From positions 2,480,001 through 2,544,000 of the forward strand of contig NZ_JAUSWY010000001.1 of assembly GCF_030815585.1 (NCBI RefSeq): DNA of 64,000 nucleotides, read 5' to 3'. The notes under the pieces were generated by a model that saw only the letters and a list, made by a program, of their open reading frames with translations, was not told the DNA's origin and ran no database searches. The stretch comes from Arthrobacter pascens (GTDB lineage: Bacteria > Actinomycetota > Actinomycetes > Actinomycetales > Micrococcaceae). A program made the position numbers and the translations under genes. Numbering within the stretch: position 1 is the stretch's first letter; every line of letters begins with the position of its first letter. Shown here piece by piece: positions 8,908-16,828 of this stretch.

Positions 8908-9452
8908 TTCCCGCATCACCGAGTAGTCGGAACAACTCGGTCATTGGTAGAACCGTGGTGAATCCCGACATTTAGAAAGTGCCATGGCAGAAGCAGCCGC
9001 CCAGGTTTGTGGAACTGGATTATGCGTCCACGGTGGGCTCCTCTCCCCCAAGGTTCGACTCTCAAGGGCCGCGGCCCGATACCGGTCAGCAGAAGGTTGC
9101 AGCCGATTGAACTCTCATCGGCGCATCGAATACCTCAAAATGGAACATTGGTGGTCACAAACTATTTGCCGGAGATGGGTAGCAGAAATGGCTTTGACCT
9201 GTGGAAACGAGCGAACTTGCCCGATTCTTGACCCATATAAGATTGCAAATCTTCTTGCCAGAGACCGTGGTGAAGTGGGTTAGCCTGCTGGCACCCTCTT
9301 CAGTACACGGGCATACCGCCCGGGTCTATGTGATGGATGGATTACGTGGCTCGTAAACGAGCACAACATATGTCTGCGAATCCAGCACAAACAAGCCCGC
9401 TCCACTGCGATCACCACATGTTCACTAACTGGAATACTGGATGGTCTAAACC
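8908..9452. other. unassigned degenerate DNA
   Basis: About 545 bases. The longest open frame (8984-9283, 99 codons) has biased, Arg/Cys-rich composition, no recognisable motif and no ribosome binding site, and I do not accept it as a gene. GC content is visibly lower than in the core half of the window. Confidence 0.4.
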
Positions 9453-9707
9453 AGATCCGGTGACTGGCCGCGGCACCTGAAGACGGGCGACCCCAACGAA
9501 CGCACGTTGGGTGTGTGGCTGCATGGGCAGGGCATTGACTACCGCGCTGGAAGAATGGACACGGCCAAGGAGGAGCAGCTGAACAACCTCCTGGAAGAGG
9601 TTACCGAGCGGCCGACGCAAGTAGCTTGCCTTGTCGAACGGAAGCAGTTCAAGACCTTCGGCGCAATCGCTCCGGCCGGTGCATGTACTAGCAAAACAGA
9701 CCTTTGA
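9453..9707 (+). pseudogene. helicase-associated (HA) domain remnant
   Basis: Open from just after a TAA at 9447. It reads SGDWPRHLKTGDPNERTLGV, WLHGQGIDYRAGRMDTAKEE and QLNNLLEE, a clear single HA repeat with the hallmark WPRH and RTLGVWLH segments. The continuation to the stop at 9705-9707 is unrelated. There is no credible start codon. It is the second HA remnant in the region, opposite in strand to the one at 6321-6728. Confidence 0.5.
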
Positions 9708-9812
9708 AAGGACGGACCCACCATCACCGAGGTGATGCTTCGGGAGTTTCGCGTCGCTGCCATTACCGGAAGGGCCTCAAACGGTCCTTATTGACTCACG
9801 GAAAATCGTCGA

Positions 9813-10943
9813 CTACGCCAATCGGCCACCCAACAAGTCAAAATACGCGCTGCCGGGGTTCCAATCCACGGGATGAAGCAAAGTCCCTGCCGATGGATTC
9901 AGCGCACTGTACATCATGCCGTTGCCCGCATAGATGCCCACGTGCCCCCAGTTGTCCGGCCCTTGGGGATTTTGGACAACCAAGTCGCCGGGCTGCGGGC
10001 TCTCGGTCCGCTGCCCCACCCTCCACTGTTCCACGCGTGGAAGGTTGATTCCGGCCTGCCTGTAGATCCACTGGACATATCCGGAGCAGTCCCACGCTTT
10101 GAACTTTTCACCACCCCAGGTGTACGTTCCACCCACACCGGCTTGCGTGAAGCGCAAGATGTCCTCGCGGATCTGGGTCAGGTTCTCGAGTGCAACGGAA
10201 GGCGCGGAAACCTTCACCGCATCCGCGCATTTAGCCGGCGCATTGGCACCCTCGAGCGAGCTGACTAAAGCGGTTGCCTGAGACTCCCACCGCGAGTACA
10301 GCTCGGGAAAAGCCGAAACTTGGACGGCCTGAGCAGCTTGGCCTTTGTCCAGCGATTGCCAACCAGGAACGTCGAGCAAGCCCCGCGGGCTGCCACGATT
10401 GGGCCCCGACGGCCCCCCATAGAATGCACGTGCGTTATAACCGAGGTCCATCAGCTGCTCAACGCTCCCCCAGCCTGCAGCCGGTCGCTGCTGAGCACTC
10501 CCAATCGAGTCATGATCGCTTCCGACGCCATCGTGCGGAAACTGGAACGAGGCCGGGACATTCGAGTTTGCGAGGACCCTCAGAGTCGATTCCTGAAGAG
10601 CCATCATGATCGCGATGATCCAGGCATCCCTTGGGATTCCAAGTTGCTTCCCGACCGAAATGTAGCCGCTCGCTACTGTGACCTGGCGTGGAGTGAGCCA
10701 GACTGGTTCCCGGCCGCCAACGTGGATTTCCAGCCCACCACCACGTCTGCTCGAAGGCTCCTCGCCCACAGGACCCATGGACGTGCAAACGGAGGCCTCG
10801 CTCGACCGATTAGCGACCAGCACGGTAACGAATGCGCAGAACACTACACCGAACATCAGTGCCACTACTATGGCGACGGCGGTCGCTGCGCGGAGTAAGG
10901 CACGCCGCTTGGCTACGGCCATCAACATCGCCGGGAACGACAT
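9813..10943 (-). CDS. membrane-anchored two-domain peptidoglycan hydrolase (lysozyme-like + NlpC/P60)
   Basis: 376 residues. An N-terminal transmembrane segment (about 20-44) is followed by a lysozyme-like region (about 85-225; Glu118 in ALQEST, then SIGSAQQRPAAGWG) and a C-terminal NlpC/P60 domain (about 255-376). The NlpC/P60 catalytic residues are Cys286 in DCSGYV and His334 in GHVGIY. The start at 10943 overlaps the previous stop (TGATG), indicating translational coupling; an in-frame start at 10991 is less likely. Similar two-domain enzymes open the cell wall for conjugative transfer in Gram-positive elements, so this could be a relic of a transfer module, but no other transfer genes are in the window. 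Confidence 0.8.
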   Translation of the reverse strand: MSFPAMLMAVAKRRALLRAATAVAIVVALMFGVVFCAFVTVLVANRSSEASVCTSMGPVGEEPSSRRGGGLEIHVGGREPVWLTPRQVTVASGYISVGKQLGIPRDAWIIAIMMALQESTLRVLANSNVPASFQFPHDGVGSDHDSIGSAQQRPAAGWGSVEQLMDLGYNARAFYGGPSGPNRGSPRGLLDVPGWQSLDKGQAAQAVQVSAFPELYSRWESQATALVSSLEGANAPAKCADAVKVSAPSVALENLTQIREDILRFTQAGVGGTYTWGGEKFKAWDCSGYVQWIYRQAGINLPRVEQWRVGQRTESPQPGDLVVQNPQGPDNWGHVGIYAGNGMMYSALNPSAGTLLHPVDWNPGSAYFDLLGGRLA

Positions 10944-11680
10944 CAGTACACGATTCTGCTCGGGGTCGCGTAGAAGCCAACCATCGAGCATCGATCAGGC
11001 GGAGCAGTTGCTGCCGGCGGACAATTGACCATGACACTAACGGGTGCGGAGTAAGCGTTGCGACTGTTGGCGGTCTGATCCACCACTCGCAGAGAGACTG
11101 TGCAGATGTGGAGACCCAACCAGGGTGCCGGGCGCTCTCGAACCTCTGCCAGCTCCTCATCACAGGTCATGGATTCGGCCGTCGCCGTTCGGAAGGCTTC
11201 CTGCCCAGCCAAAGAAGCAAAGGTTCCGGCGTTGATACCTGTGGCCTCGAATTCCTGGGCCAACACAGCCAAGGGATTCGATCCGTCCGGCAGGACGTCC
11301 CACCAGCCTCGGAGGCGGGTATAGACGTCCGAGTACGAAGTCGTTCGCGTGTCCCAGCTGTAAATGGCCTGAGCCGCGGCTGTTGCCAGCACCTGATAAT
11401 TCGTGGTGCGGGGAACTCCAATCGCACCCGTTCCCTCGGCAGCCGGAGCCGTCGTTGACCCCGTTGAAACAGGCGGTGCTGATGCCGTCGGACGACTGGT
11501 GGAAGGCGCCTGAAGCGATGTGGTGGGGACCGCCGTCGTATTCGTTGACGCAGGTCGCGGAGACCCCATCAGGACAAGTAGGACAGCAATGGCGGCCGCA
11601 AGGACCGCCGCAAAGAGCCACAAGAGCCGTCTGCGACTTTGCCCTTGCCCACTTCTCCCAGATTCTCGTGACAGTGACAT
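10943..11680 (-). CDS. single-pass membrane protein with Pro/Thr/Ser linker, unknown function
   Basis: 245 residues. After a short basic N-terminus comes one transmembrane helix (about 20-42), then a Ser/Thr/Pro/Ala-rich linker of about 45 residues, then an extracytoplasmic domain with several cysteines and no recognised motif. The ATG at 11680 has a strong GGGAGG site. Its stop overlaps the start of the peptidoglycan hydrolase gene, so the two are probably made together, and it may be an accessory or scaffold of that enzyme. It could alternatively be a small conjugation-type protein; I do not recognise the family. Confidence 0.6.
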   Translation of the reverse strand: MSLSRESGRSGQGQSRRRLLWLFAAVLAAAIAVLLVLMGSPRPASTNTTAVPTTSLQAPSTSRPTASAPPVSTGSTTAPAAEGTGAIGVPRTTNYQVLATAAAQAIYSWDTRTTSYSDVYTRLRGWWDVLPDGSNPLAVLAQEFEATGINAGTFASLAGQEAFRTATAESMTCDEELAEVRERPAPWLGLHICTVSLRVVDQTANSRNAYSAPVSVMVNCPPAATAPPDRCSMVGFYATPSRIVY

Positions 11681-11730
11681 TCTTACCTCCCTCGCCTGTT
11701 CATGGAGAACGAGCGCGCTGAGTGCATGAC

Positions 11731-12636
11731 TTAGCCGACCGACTTCGTTGCTCCACGAAGAGTCCGCCATGCAGCCTGATAGAGCCGCCTGGCGGAGCCA
11801 ATCTGAACGGCGACATAGCGTTCTGTGACGCCGAGCTCGACAGCCAGCATGGCTATGGCCTTGCATCGCTCTGGTCCGCGGACATCAGGACGCACAATTG
11901 ATTCCGCGATTCCACGCAGCAGCGGACTAGGAAGGCACTCAACGGCACAGCGGCACAGGTCCGGCAAATTCTGGACGGTTCCAGGATCGACGTCCATGGC
12001 TTGGTCGATCGTCTTTGCTGTCTGGCGCACCACGGTCACCGCATTCCAGCGCCGCCGATCTTGGGGCGATGGCGGTCCGAACTTGCGCGGCCCTGTAAGA
12101 CTGTCCATCGCGAGTCCCCAAACTGCCGGAGACACAGATGCACGTGTTAGGCCAAGCAGCGTCTGTGCCCACTCTTGGTCGACAACCTTTTCGGCGCTCC
12201 GGTCCTCGTGCCGGTGCCTGGCAAGGACCGTCAAAGCATCGAACGGGGCTGAATCCTCCGCAGTCCCCGGGTCGAGGAGCAGCGGAAGTGTTGGATGCGC
12301 CAGCTCCCGACGGATATGTGCAGAACAGATATTGGTTGCTACACCCTGAACCCAGGCGGCAAACCGAACACCCGGGAATGGTCGATAACGACCTTGGGAG
12401 ACTCCATCCCAGACGGCCACACGAATATCCTGCATAACATCATCGACGTCGCACGCCCGGCCAATTCGCGACAAGTGCGAAGTGACATAGCGCCGCACCC
12501 CTTCGACGGCAACCATCATCTGGTCGACACCAACAGAGATTTCTTCAGATATAGGCGGACTAAGTAGGGAGACGTCGACGCTAGTCGACTTGGACTGGTT
12601 CCATTCGGCTTGATTCGCCTTGGTTTCGACTCGCAT
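11731..12636 (-). CDS. RNA polymerase sigma-70-like factor, divergent
   Basis: 301 residues from the ATG at 12636 (ATG 12687 and GTG 12729 are in-frame alternatives). Sigma region 2 is readable: VRRYVTSHLSRIGRACDVDD, VMQDIRVAVWDGV, then RFAAWVQGVATNICSAHIRR. The C-terminal part ends with VELGVTERYVAVQIGSARRL, a plausible region 4 helix-turn-helix. A long low-similarity segment of about 130 residues separates them. It is the first gene of a run with the membrane protein and cell-wall hydrolase (gap of 50 bases to the next start) and may direct its expression. It could be an ECF-type factor of an integrated element. Confidence 0.6.
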   Translation of the reverse strand: MRVETKANQAEWNQSKSTSVDVSLLSPPISEEISVGVDQMMVAVEGVRRYVTSHLSRIGRACDVDDVMQDIRVAVWDGVSQGRYRPFPGVRFAAWVQGVATNICSAHIRRELAHPTLPLLLDPGTAEDSAPFDALTVLARHRHEDRSAEKVVDQEWAQTLLGLTRASVSPAVWGLAMDSLTGPRKFGPPSPQDRRRWNAVTVVRQTAKTIDQAMDVDPGTVQNLPDLCRCAVECLPSPLLRGIAESIVRPDVRGPERCKAIAMLAVELGVTERYVAVQIGSARRLYQAAWRTLRGATKSVG

Positions 12637-12750
12637 GGTCTTCACCGCTTCGACTGACAGTTTCCAATACCTCCGGCGCGAACACATGCTCGTCGCCTCT
12701 GATGTGGCATCAGCGTTGCTTTCAACCACTCACGAATAGGCTATGAAAAA

Positions 12751-12782
12751 TATTGTCAAAGATAATTAAAGTATCGTCAAGG
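12751..12782. promoter_or_regulatory. AT-rich direct repeats TAT[TC]GTCAA[AG]G, 21 bp apart
   Basis: TATTGTCAAAG at 12751-12761 and TATCGTCAAGG at 12772-12782 are spaced two helical turns apart in an unusually AT-rich stretch between the divergent sigma-like gene and winged-helix regulator gene. A tandem binding site for one of the two products is likely. Confidence 0.45.
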
Positions 12783-12826
12783 GTGCAGTTCTTACTTTTT
12801 GACAGAGGTTCGGCAACAATGGTTCC

Positions 12827-13150
12827 ATGCCACGTATCACCCAGCCGCAGGACGACGCATGGTCGTCCGACGTTGAGGCTGCGGTGGCCACTTTTGGCAA
12901 TCGGGCACGGAACGAGATCCTTCGGTACCTTTCGGCTCACGGACCCGCGACGCGAGGGGATATCGTTGCTTCCGTAAGTGCTGGGGAGCCCAGTGTGGCC
13001 AAGCATCTGTTGGCCCTTGAAGAAGCGGGCGCCATCATCGTGGACGTAGAAGCCGGCCGCCGGCACGGCCGGTCCCCCCGTTATTCAGCGAACGCTCCCC
13101 GCATCAAGAAGTTGCTCGAAGCCCATCTTCAGTATCTGCTGGAGGGCTAG
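12827..13150 (+). CDS. ArsR-like winged helix-turn-helix regulator
   Basis: 107 residues dominated by one winged helix: FGNRARNEILRYLSAHGPAT, then GDIVASVSAGEPSVAKHLLA and LEEAGAIIV, with a short basic wing. Layout and length match ArsR-like regulators, but no metal-binding cysteines are present. It is divergent from the sigma-like gene and convergent with the EspR-like gene, overlapping it by 47 bases (13104-13150). It has a paralogue at 13814-14155 in a matching arrangement. Confidence 0.75.
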   Translation: MPRITQPQDDAWSSDVEAAVATFGNRARNEILRYLSAHGPATRGDIVASVSAGEPSVAKHLLALEEAGAIIVDVEAGRRHGRSPRYSANAPRIKKLLEAHLQYLLEG

Positions 13151-13610
13151 CTGCGGCCTGTTCGCCACCGGGGTGGAGGCGGATGTCCTCATTGAGGTAT
13201 TCGGAGATGGCGCGCAGCGTTTCCGGGGAGACGTCGCCCAGAGTTCGAACGGCGAAGGACTTTACTCGAGCCGCCCGTAGAGACTTGACGAACTCGAGCT
13301 GAGAATCGATGCGTTCGGGCAGATCGGCATCATTGCCGATCTGGAGATAGGAGGCGTCAACGTTGAAGATGTCGCAAAGCGCGGTGAGAAGAGCCGGATC
13401 ACTCACCAACCGCCCTCTGCCGTCCTTCATGTAAAACCAGCGGGCGCGCGAGAGCTTGACGCCCCTTGCCGCCAGCTCCGCCTGGACTTCGCGGAACGTG
13501 ACTGGTTTTCCACGCTCGGCAACGACGACGTCGAGCATCAGATTTAGACGACGGGCAAGCCTGGCTTGAGGGGACAATGCCCCATCAAGGCTTGCCTCGT
13601 CACCAAGCAT
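13104..13610 (-). CDS. EspR-like XRE-family regulator (copy 1)
   Basis: 168 residues. The N-terminal helix-turn-helix (LARRLNLMLDVVV, PVTFREVQAELAARGVKLSR, ARWFYMKDGRG, LLTALCDIFNVDASYL) is followed by a helical C-terminal domain (QLEFVKSLRAARVKSFAVRT) as in the mycobacterial nucleoid-associated regulator EspR, which binds DNA as dimers. A good paralogue is at 15339-15800. The C-terminal 20 residues are a disordered tail lying in the region that overlaps the opposite gene. The 20-bp palindrome at 13756-13775 lies about 145 bases upstream of its start. Confidence 0.75.
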   Translation of the reverse strand: MLGDEASLDGALSPQARLARRLNLMLDVVVAERGKPVTFREVQAELAARGVKLSRARWFYMKDGRGRLVSDPALLTALCDIFNVDASYLQIGNDADLPERIDSQLEFVKSLRAARVKSFAVRTLGDVSPETLRAISEYLNEDIRLHPGGEQAAASPPADTEDGLRATS

Positions 13611-13752
13611 TTGCCTGTCCCTTCAGCTAGAACGGCGCGGTCAGATTCACTCTCATGTCTTGCCCCCCAGTATTCCGCGAGTCCTGCGGAGGGGCAATCA
13701 ACCTCGAAAACTGGACCGAAAGCTTCCCCCACAGCCTCAGGAGGAGTAGTCT

Positions 13753-13778
13753 GCTGCTGTAGACCCGTCTACAGCAGC
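13753..13778. promoter_or_regulatory. 26-bp inverted repeat, candidate operator (copy A)
   Basis: Eleven-base arms GCTGCTGTAGA and TCTACAGCAGC flank CCCG. The central 20 bases, GCTGTAGACCCGTCTACAGC, share the pattern GCTSTRGAC-NN-GTCYASAGC with the palindrome at 17422-17441. It lies between the divergent EspR-like (13610) and winged-helix (13814) genes. Confidence 0.6.
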
Positions 13779-13813
13779 TCTAACTCTTCATCCTTACTCA
13801 AGCCGTGGTTCCC

Positions 13814-14155
13814 ATGTCGAACATCTTGATGAACCGAACGCGAAGCAAAATCCTCCGCTTCCTCGTTAGGAACGGGCCCTCAACGTGTGGCGAAATCAGC
13901 TCCGAACTTCAAGCATCGTCTTCAGCGATGCGTTACCACTTAGCGCTGCTGGAATCGGCTGGGCTCGTTGAACGGGAATCAGCCAGCAGATTCCAAGCTC
14001 GTCGAGAACAAGTTCGGGGACAACTCGAGGCCCTGGCAGCCATTTTTGCCGGCGAGGTTGTGGCGACAGGTTCCTTGATGCCGATGGATTCACTACCCTC
14101 ACATCCGATCGGCGAAATCTATGGCGACAACCTATTCCGCGGCCACATCCGCTAG
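13814..14155 (+). CDS. ArsR-like winged helix-turn-helix regulator (second copy)
   Basis: 113 residues from the ATG at 13814 (a GTG at 13805 is also in frame). The winged helix reads LMNRTRSKILRFLVRNGPST, then GEISSELQASSSAMRYHLAL and LESAGLVERE. The C-terminal tail differs from the paralogue at 12827-13150. It is divergent from the EspR-like gene at 13610 across a 26-bp inverted repeat and convergent with the hydrolase gene, overlapping its 3' end by 24 bases. Repetition of this regulator/opposite-strand arrangement suggests an internal duplication. Confidence 0.7.
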   Translation: MSNILMNRTRSKILRFLVRNGPSTCGEISSELQASSSAMRYHLALLESAGLVERESASRFQARREQVRGQLEALAAIFAGEVVATGSLMPMDSLPSHPIGEIYGDNLFRGHIR

Positions 14156-15391
14156 CTCTCCGATTTCATCGAAGTCCCTTGTCGCTTCGCCCAAGCGCAA
14201 TATCCACTCAGCCACTGCTCCTTCCCACTTAGGGGCATCAACATTCCATTCCAGCGAATGCCCCTCAACTTCGAATGGGACCAGATGAATCAAGTCCGGA
14301 CGAAGGTTGGCAGTGAGTTCCGACGAGTCGAACGGTGTTGAACGATCCCCCTTTCCATGCAACACCAGTATCGGCTTCTTGAGCTCGCTTGCCCGCGCCA
14401 CCCAATCCAACGACTGAAAATCGAGGGGCGCTTCAAGCCCGGTGACCCACCTGAATGCCCACGACTGCATGAGGCTTAACCCCAAAGCCGCCATCGGACC
14501 GGGGAGCCTGCTCGCCCGGGCATTCGATGTCAACGTCCTGGTCCAGTCAAAAACAGGGGCATCGAGTACTAGGCCGGAGATATATCCGGAGTACGCGGAC
14601 AAATCTGCCAGCCGTAGAGCAATGGAGCCGCCCAAGGACCAGCCGAATAGAAATATCTCCTGTGCGCCCTCGCCAACCGCGAATTTCATTGCAGCCTCGA
14701 CGTCGAGCCACTCAGTTTGGCCCAGAGTGTACCGAGCATATGCCGATGCAGGCGCCTCCCGGTCATTACGGAACGAGACAACCAATGAGGTGTAGCCCAG
14801 TCGGTCAGCAACTGGGACGCCGCGGAGAGCACCTGCCCTGGTTCCCCCCATGCCATGGATGTGAATCGCCCATACGTTAGAAGCGACCGAGGCATCGGCG
14901 GGCACAAACTTCCATGCAGGCGCGGTGCCGTGCTCAGTCGGGATCTGAACTTCTGAATATGGCAGGTTAAGCTGATCCGGCTTCGAGAACACATACCCGC
15001 TCCAGATTCCTGCCTTGGCAGTCGCCAAGTCACCATAGTCGACCCGCTCCACGGAGCGTGTGACTGTGCCGGCTTCGGCATTCATCCCCGTGATCCGACC
15101 AATGCAGGCATGCCCGGAACCGTTGGCGAACCATAGGCTGTAGCGCCCCGGTGCCCTGGTCTGCGGTGAAGCAGGCAGGTCGATGCGCAGTGAGCCATCG
15201 GCGTCTCGAAAGACCCTCCGAATGGGAAGATCCTCACCGCGGCTTGTCTTTGGAACGACAACCTGGCGGGCAAAATACGCCGCGCCAAGAAAAACTACCG
15301 CGCTCCCTGCTGTAGCCACCGTCGTCAGTCCAATAAGGCTACGAAGGACTGTCTTCTTTGCCACCCTGCTGGCCACCTCCCAGTCGTTCAT
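14132..15391 (-). CDS. membrane-anchored alpha/beta hydrolase (island paralogue)
   Basis: 419 residues from ATG 15391; a GTG at 15364 with GGGAGG upstream is a possible alternative. One N-terminal transmembrane helix (about 20-40) precedes a beta-rich segment and a serine-hydrolase domain. The nucleophile elbow FGWSLGGS has Ser252, the acid is in LVLHGKGDRSTPF, and the histidine is in EVEGHSLEWN. It is an evident paralogue of the core gene at 52155-53450, sharing the domain order, TEWxDVEAA before the nucleophile and the C-terminal EWNVD. It is the last gene of a four-gene overlapping run, starting 53 bases inside the EspR-like gene. The active site should lie outside the membrane; the substrate is unknown. 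Confidence 0.75.
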   Translation of the reverse strand: MNDWEVASRVAKKTVLRSLIGLTTVATAGSAVVFLGAAYFARQVVVPKTSRGEDLPIRRVFRDADGSLRIDLPASPQTRAPGRYSLWFANGSGHACIGRITGMNAEAGTVTRSVERVDYGDLATAKAGIWSGYVFSKPDQLNLPYSEVQIPTEHGTAPAWKFVPADASVASNVWAIHIHGMGGTRAGALRGVPVADRLGYTSLVVSFRNDREAPASAYARYTLGQTEWLDVEAAMKFAVGEGAQEIFLFGWSLGGSIALRLADLSAYSGYISGLVLDAPVFDWTRTLTSNARASRLPGPMAALGLSLMQSWAFRWVTGLEAPLDFQSLDWVARASELKKPILVLHGKGDRSTPFDSSELTANLRPDLIHLVPFEVEGHSLEWNVDAPKWEGAVAEWILRLGEATRDFDEIGELADVAAE

Positions 15392-15800
15392 CGATTGCTT
15401 TACGAAGCCGCACGAGGGTTTCAGGGGAAATTCCCTGTAACTGCCGTGCGGCAAAGTTCCGCACACGAGCTTCACGCAAACTACGCAGCAACTCAAACTG
15501 GGCGTCGACGAGTTGGGGAACGTCGCCTGAATCATCCAGCAGGTAATCCGGGTCGACACCGAAAAATTCAGCGAGATTCCGCAAGAGCGCCTCATCGGTA
15601 GCCAGCGAACTGTCCCCGCTCCGCATGTATGCCCAGCGCGACCGTGACAACGGCGTTCCCCGCTGCGCCATGTGATGGCTGATCTCTCGATACGTGACGG
15701 GATCTTTCCCTTTCGCCTCGAAGAGGTCAAGCAGGAGGTTCAGCTTTCGAGCGAGTCTTCCTTGCGGCGTTTCCGAAGAGTTGGCTTCTGGTTCCGTCAT
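15339..15800 (-). CDS. EspR-like XRE-family regulator (copy 2)
   Basis: 153 residues. The helix-turn-helix half (RLARKLNLLLDLFEAKGKDP, VTYREISHHMAQRGTPLSRS, WAYMRSGDSS, LRNLAEFFGVDPDYLL) and the helical half (QFELLRSLREARVRNFAARQ, SPETLVRLRKAIDERL) parallel copy 1 at 13104-13610. The start overlaps the stop of the membrane-protein gene by ATGA (15797-15800), so the two are translationally coupled. In ImmA-type systems the HTH partner is the protease substrate, and this protein is the obvious candidate here; that link is inference. Confidence 0.75.
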   Translation of the reverse strand: MTEPEANSSETPQGRLARKLNLLLDLFEAKGKDPVTYREISHHMAQRGTPLSRSRWAYMRSGDSSLATDEALLRNLAEFFGVDPDYLLDDSGDVPQLVDAQFELLRSLREARVRNFAARQLQGISPETLVRLRKAIDERLGGGQQGGKEDSPS

Positions 15801-16828
15801 AGAGCGTGCTCCCCCCGGCCGACAGTGTGGGGACCCCTTCGATTTTCCTTCCCTGAAGGAGGTGCGGCCAGATATCGCTCCACCAGGTTTAGGACCTGGT
15901 GGTCCTGACCATCCAACAGCCTCAAGAGCTCAGGATCGATCAGAAGGGCATCCTGGATTTCGACCAGCATCCTGTGGAGGCGCCATCTTACTGACTCACG
16001 GCGATCCGCAATTTGGGCTGAGGACAGAAGGCGGACCTCTGGTCTCGGATCCGTAGTCTTTTCCCAAACCACAGCAAGCCGAGGAATGAAGGTGGCCTCC
16101 ATCTTGGATTCCCTCATGCGGGAAAGCATGCGAGCCATGGGCGGCAGTGCAAGTCCTGCACACAGAAAGGCCATCGCTCCGACCAAGGCAATATCGTAAA
16201 CAAGGGAAAGGGCGGCCATCCCTTCCAGGTCACCCTGCAGATGGAGGATGTCCATTCCCAGAACAGCCAGAACTAGTACTACCGCCAATGAACAGCCAAC
16301 ACCGATAAGGGCAAAGGCGACACGGAAGTATGGCTTGGACATATGGCCAAGGAATCTGAAACACGTGTAACCGGTAATGGAAACGACGACTCCAATGTAG
16401 CCAAATTGGACACCGGAATAGACGGCGGCGGACCCTTGGTCGCCGAAGTCCTTCATGAAACTGGTTGAGGAATAGGGAGCCGCCACATTGGCGAAGCACG
16501 CAGTAAGCCCAACAATCACAAGGCCCAATGCAGCGAGACCGAAGCGATCCTGCCGTGCCGGGAGCTCGCCGGGATCGGCCGCACGAAGGATTGCCCTGGA
16601 CAGGAAATATATGCCGACGACCATCAGGATGTTTGCGAGCAAATCCAGGACATTACGACGGCCGAGCAGCGCATCTCCGGCTATATAGACGGGATCTATG
16701 TTCAGCGTGAGCGCGGTTGCGATGGTCACGCCCGCCACCAGGACACTTTGGTCAGCGCGCCATCGGATTCCGGGCAGCAGACATAGGACGAGCGCCCAGA
16801 TCAGGGAGGCAACAATAATCTGGATCAT
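15797..16828 (-). CDS. seven-helix membrane protein, MAB_1171c-like family
   Basis: 343 residues with about seven hydrophobic helices in residues 1-235 (for example IIVASLIWALVLCLLPG, VLDLLANILMVVGIYFL, VVSITGYTCFRFLG, LAVVLVLAVLGMDIL) and a soluble C-terminal domain of about 110 residues (RLAVVWEKTTDPRPEVRLLS and SVRWRLHRMLVEIQDALLID). I recall this pattern, membrane half plus WRLHRxxVEIxDxxL tail, from the actinobacterial MAB_1171c putative transporter family, often found beside XRE and ImmA/IrrE-like genes. Both ends overlap neighbours by ATGA. The cytoplasmic tail suggests a sensor as much as a transporter. Confidence 0.65.
   Translation of the reverse strand: MIQIIVASLIWALVLCLLPGIRWRADQSVLVAGVTIATALTLNIDPVYIAGDALLGRRNVLDLLANILMVVGIYFLSRAILRAADPGELPARQDRFGLAALGLVIVGLTACFANVAAPYSSTSFMKDFGDQGSAAVYSGVQFGYIGVVVSITGYTCFRFLGHMSKPYFRVAFALIGVGCSLAVVLVLAVLGMDILHLQGDLEGMAALSLVYDIALVGAMAFLCAGLALPPMARMLSRMRESKMEATFIPRLAVVWEKTTDPRPEVRLLSSAQIADRRESVRWRLHRMLVEIQDALLIDPELLRLLDGQDHQVLNLVERYLAAPPSGKENRRGPHTVGRGEHAL

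Noticed and set aside
8984..9283. 99-codon plus-strand frame
   Set aside because: No ribosome binding site, biased composition and no family resemblance; it lies in a stretch of gene remnants.
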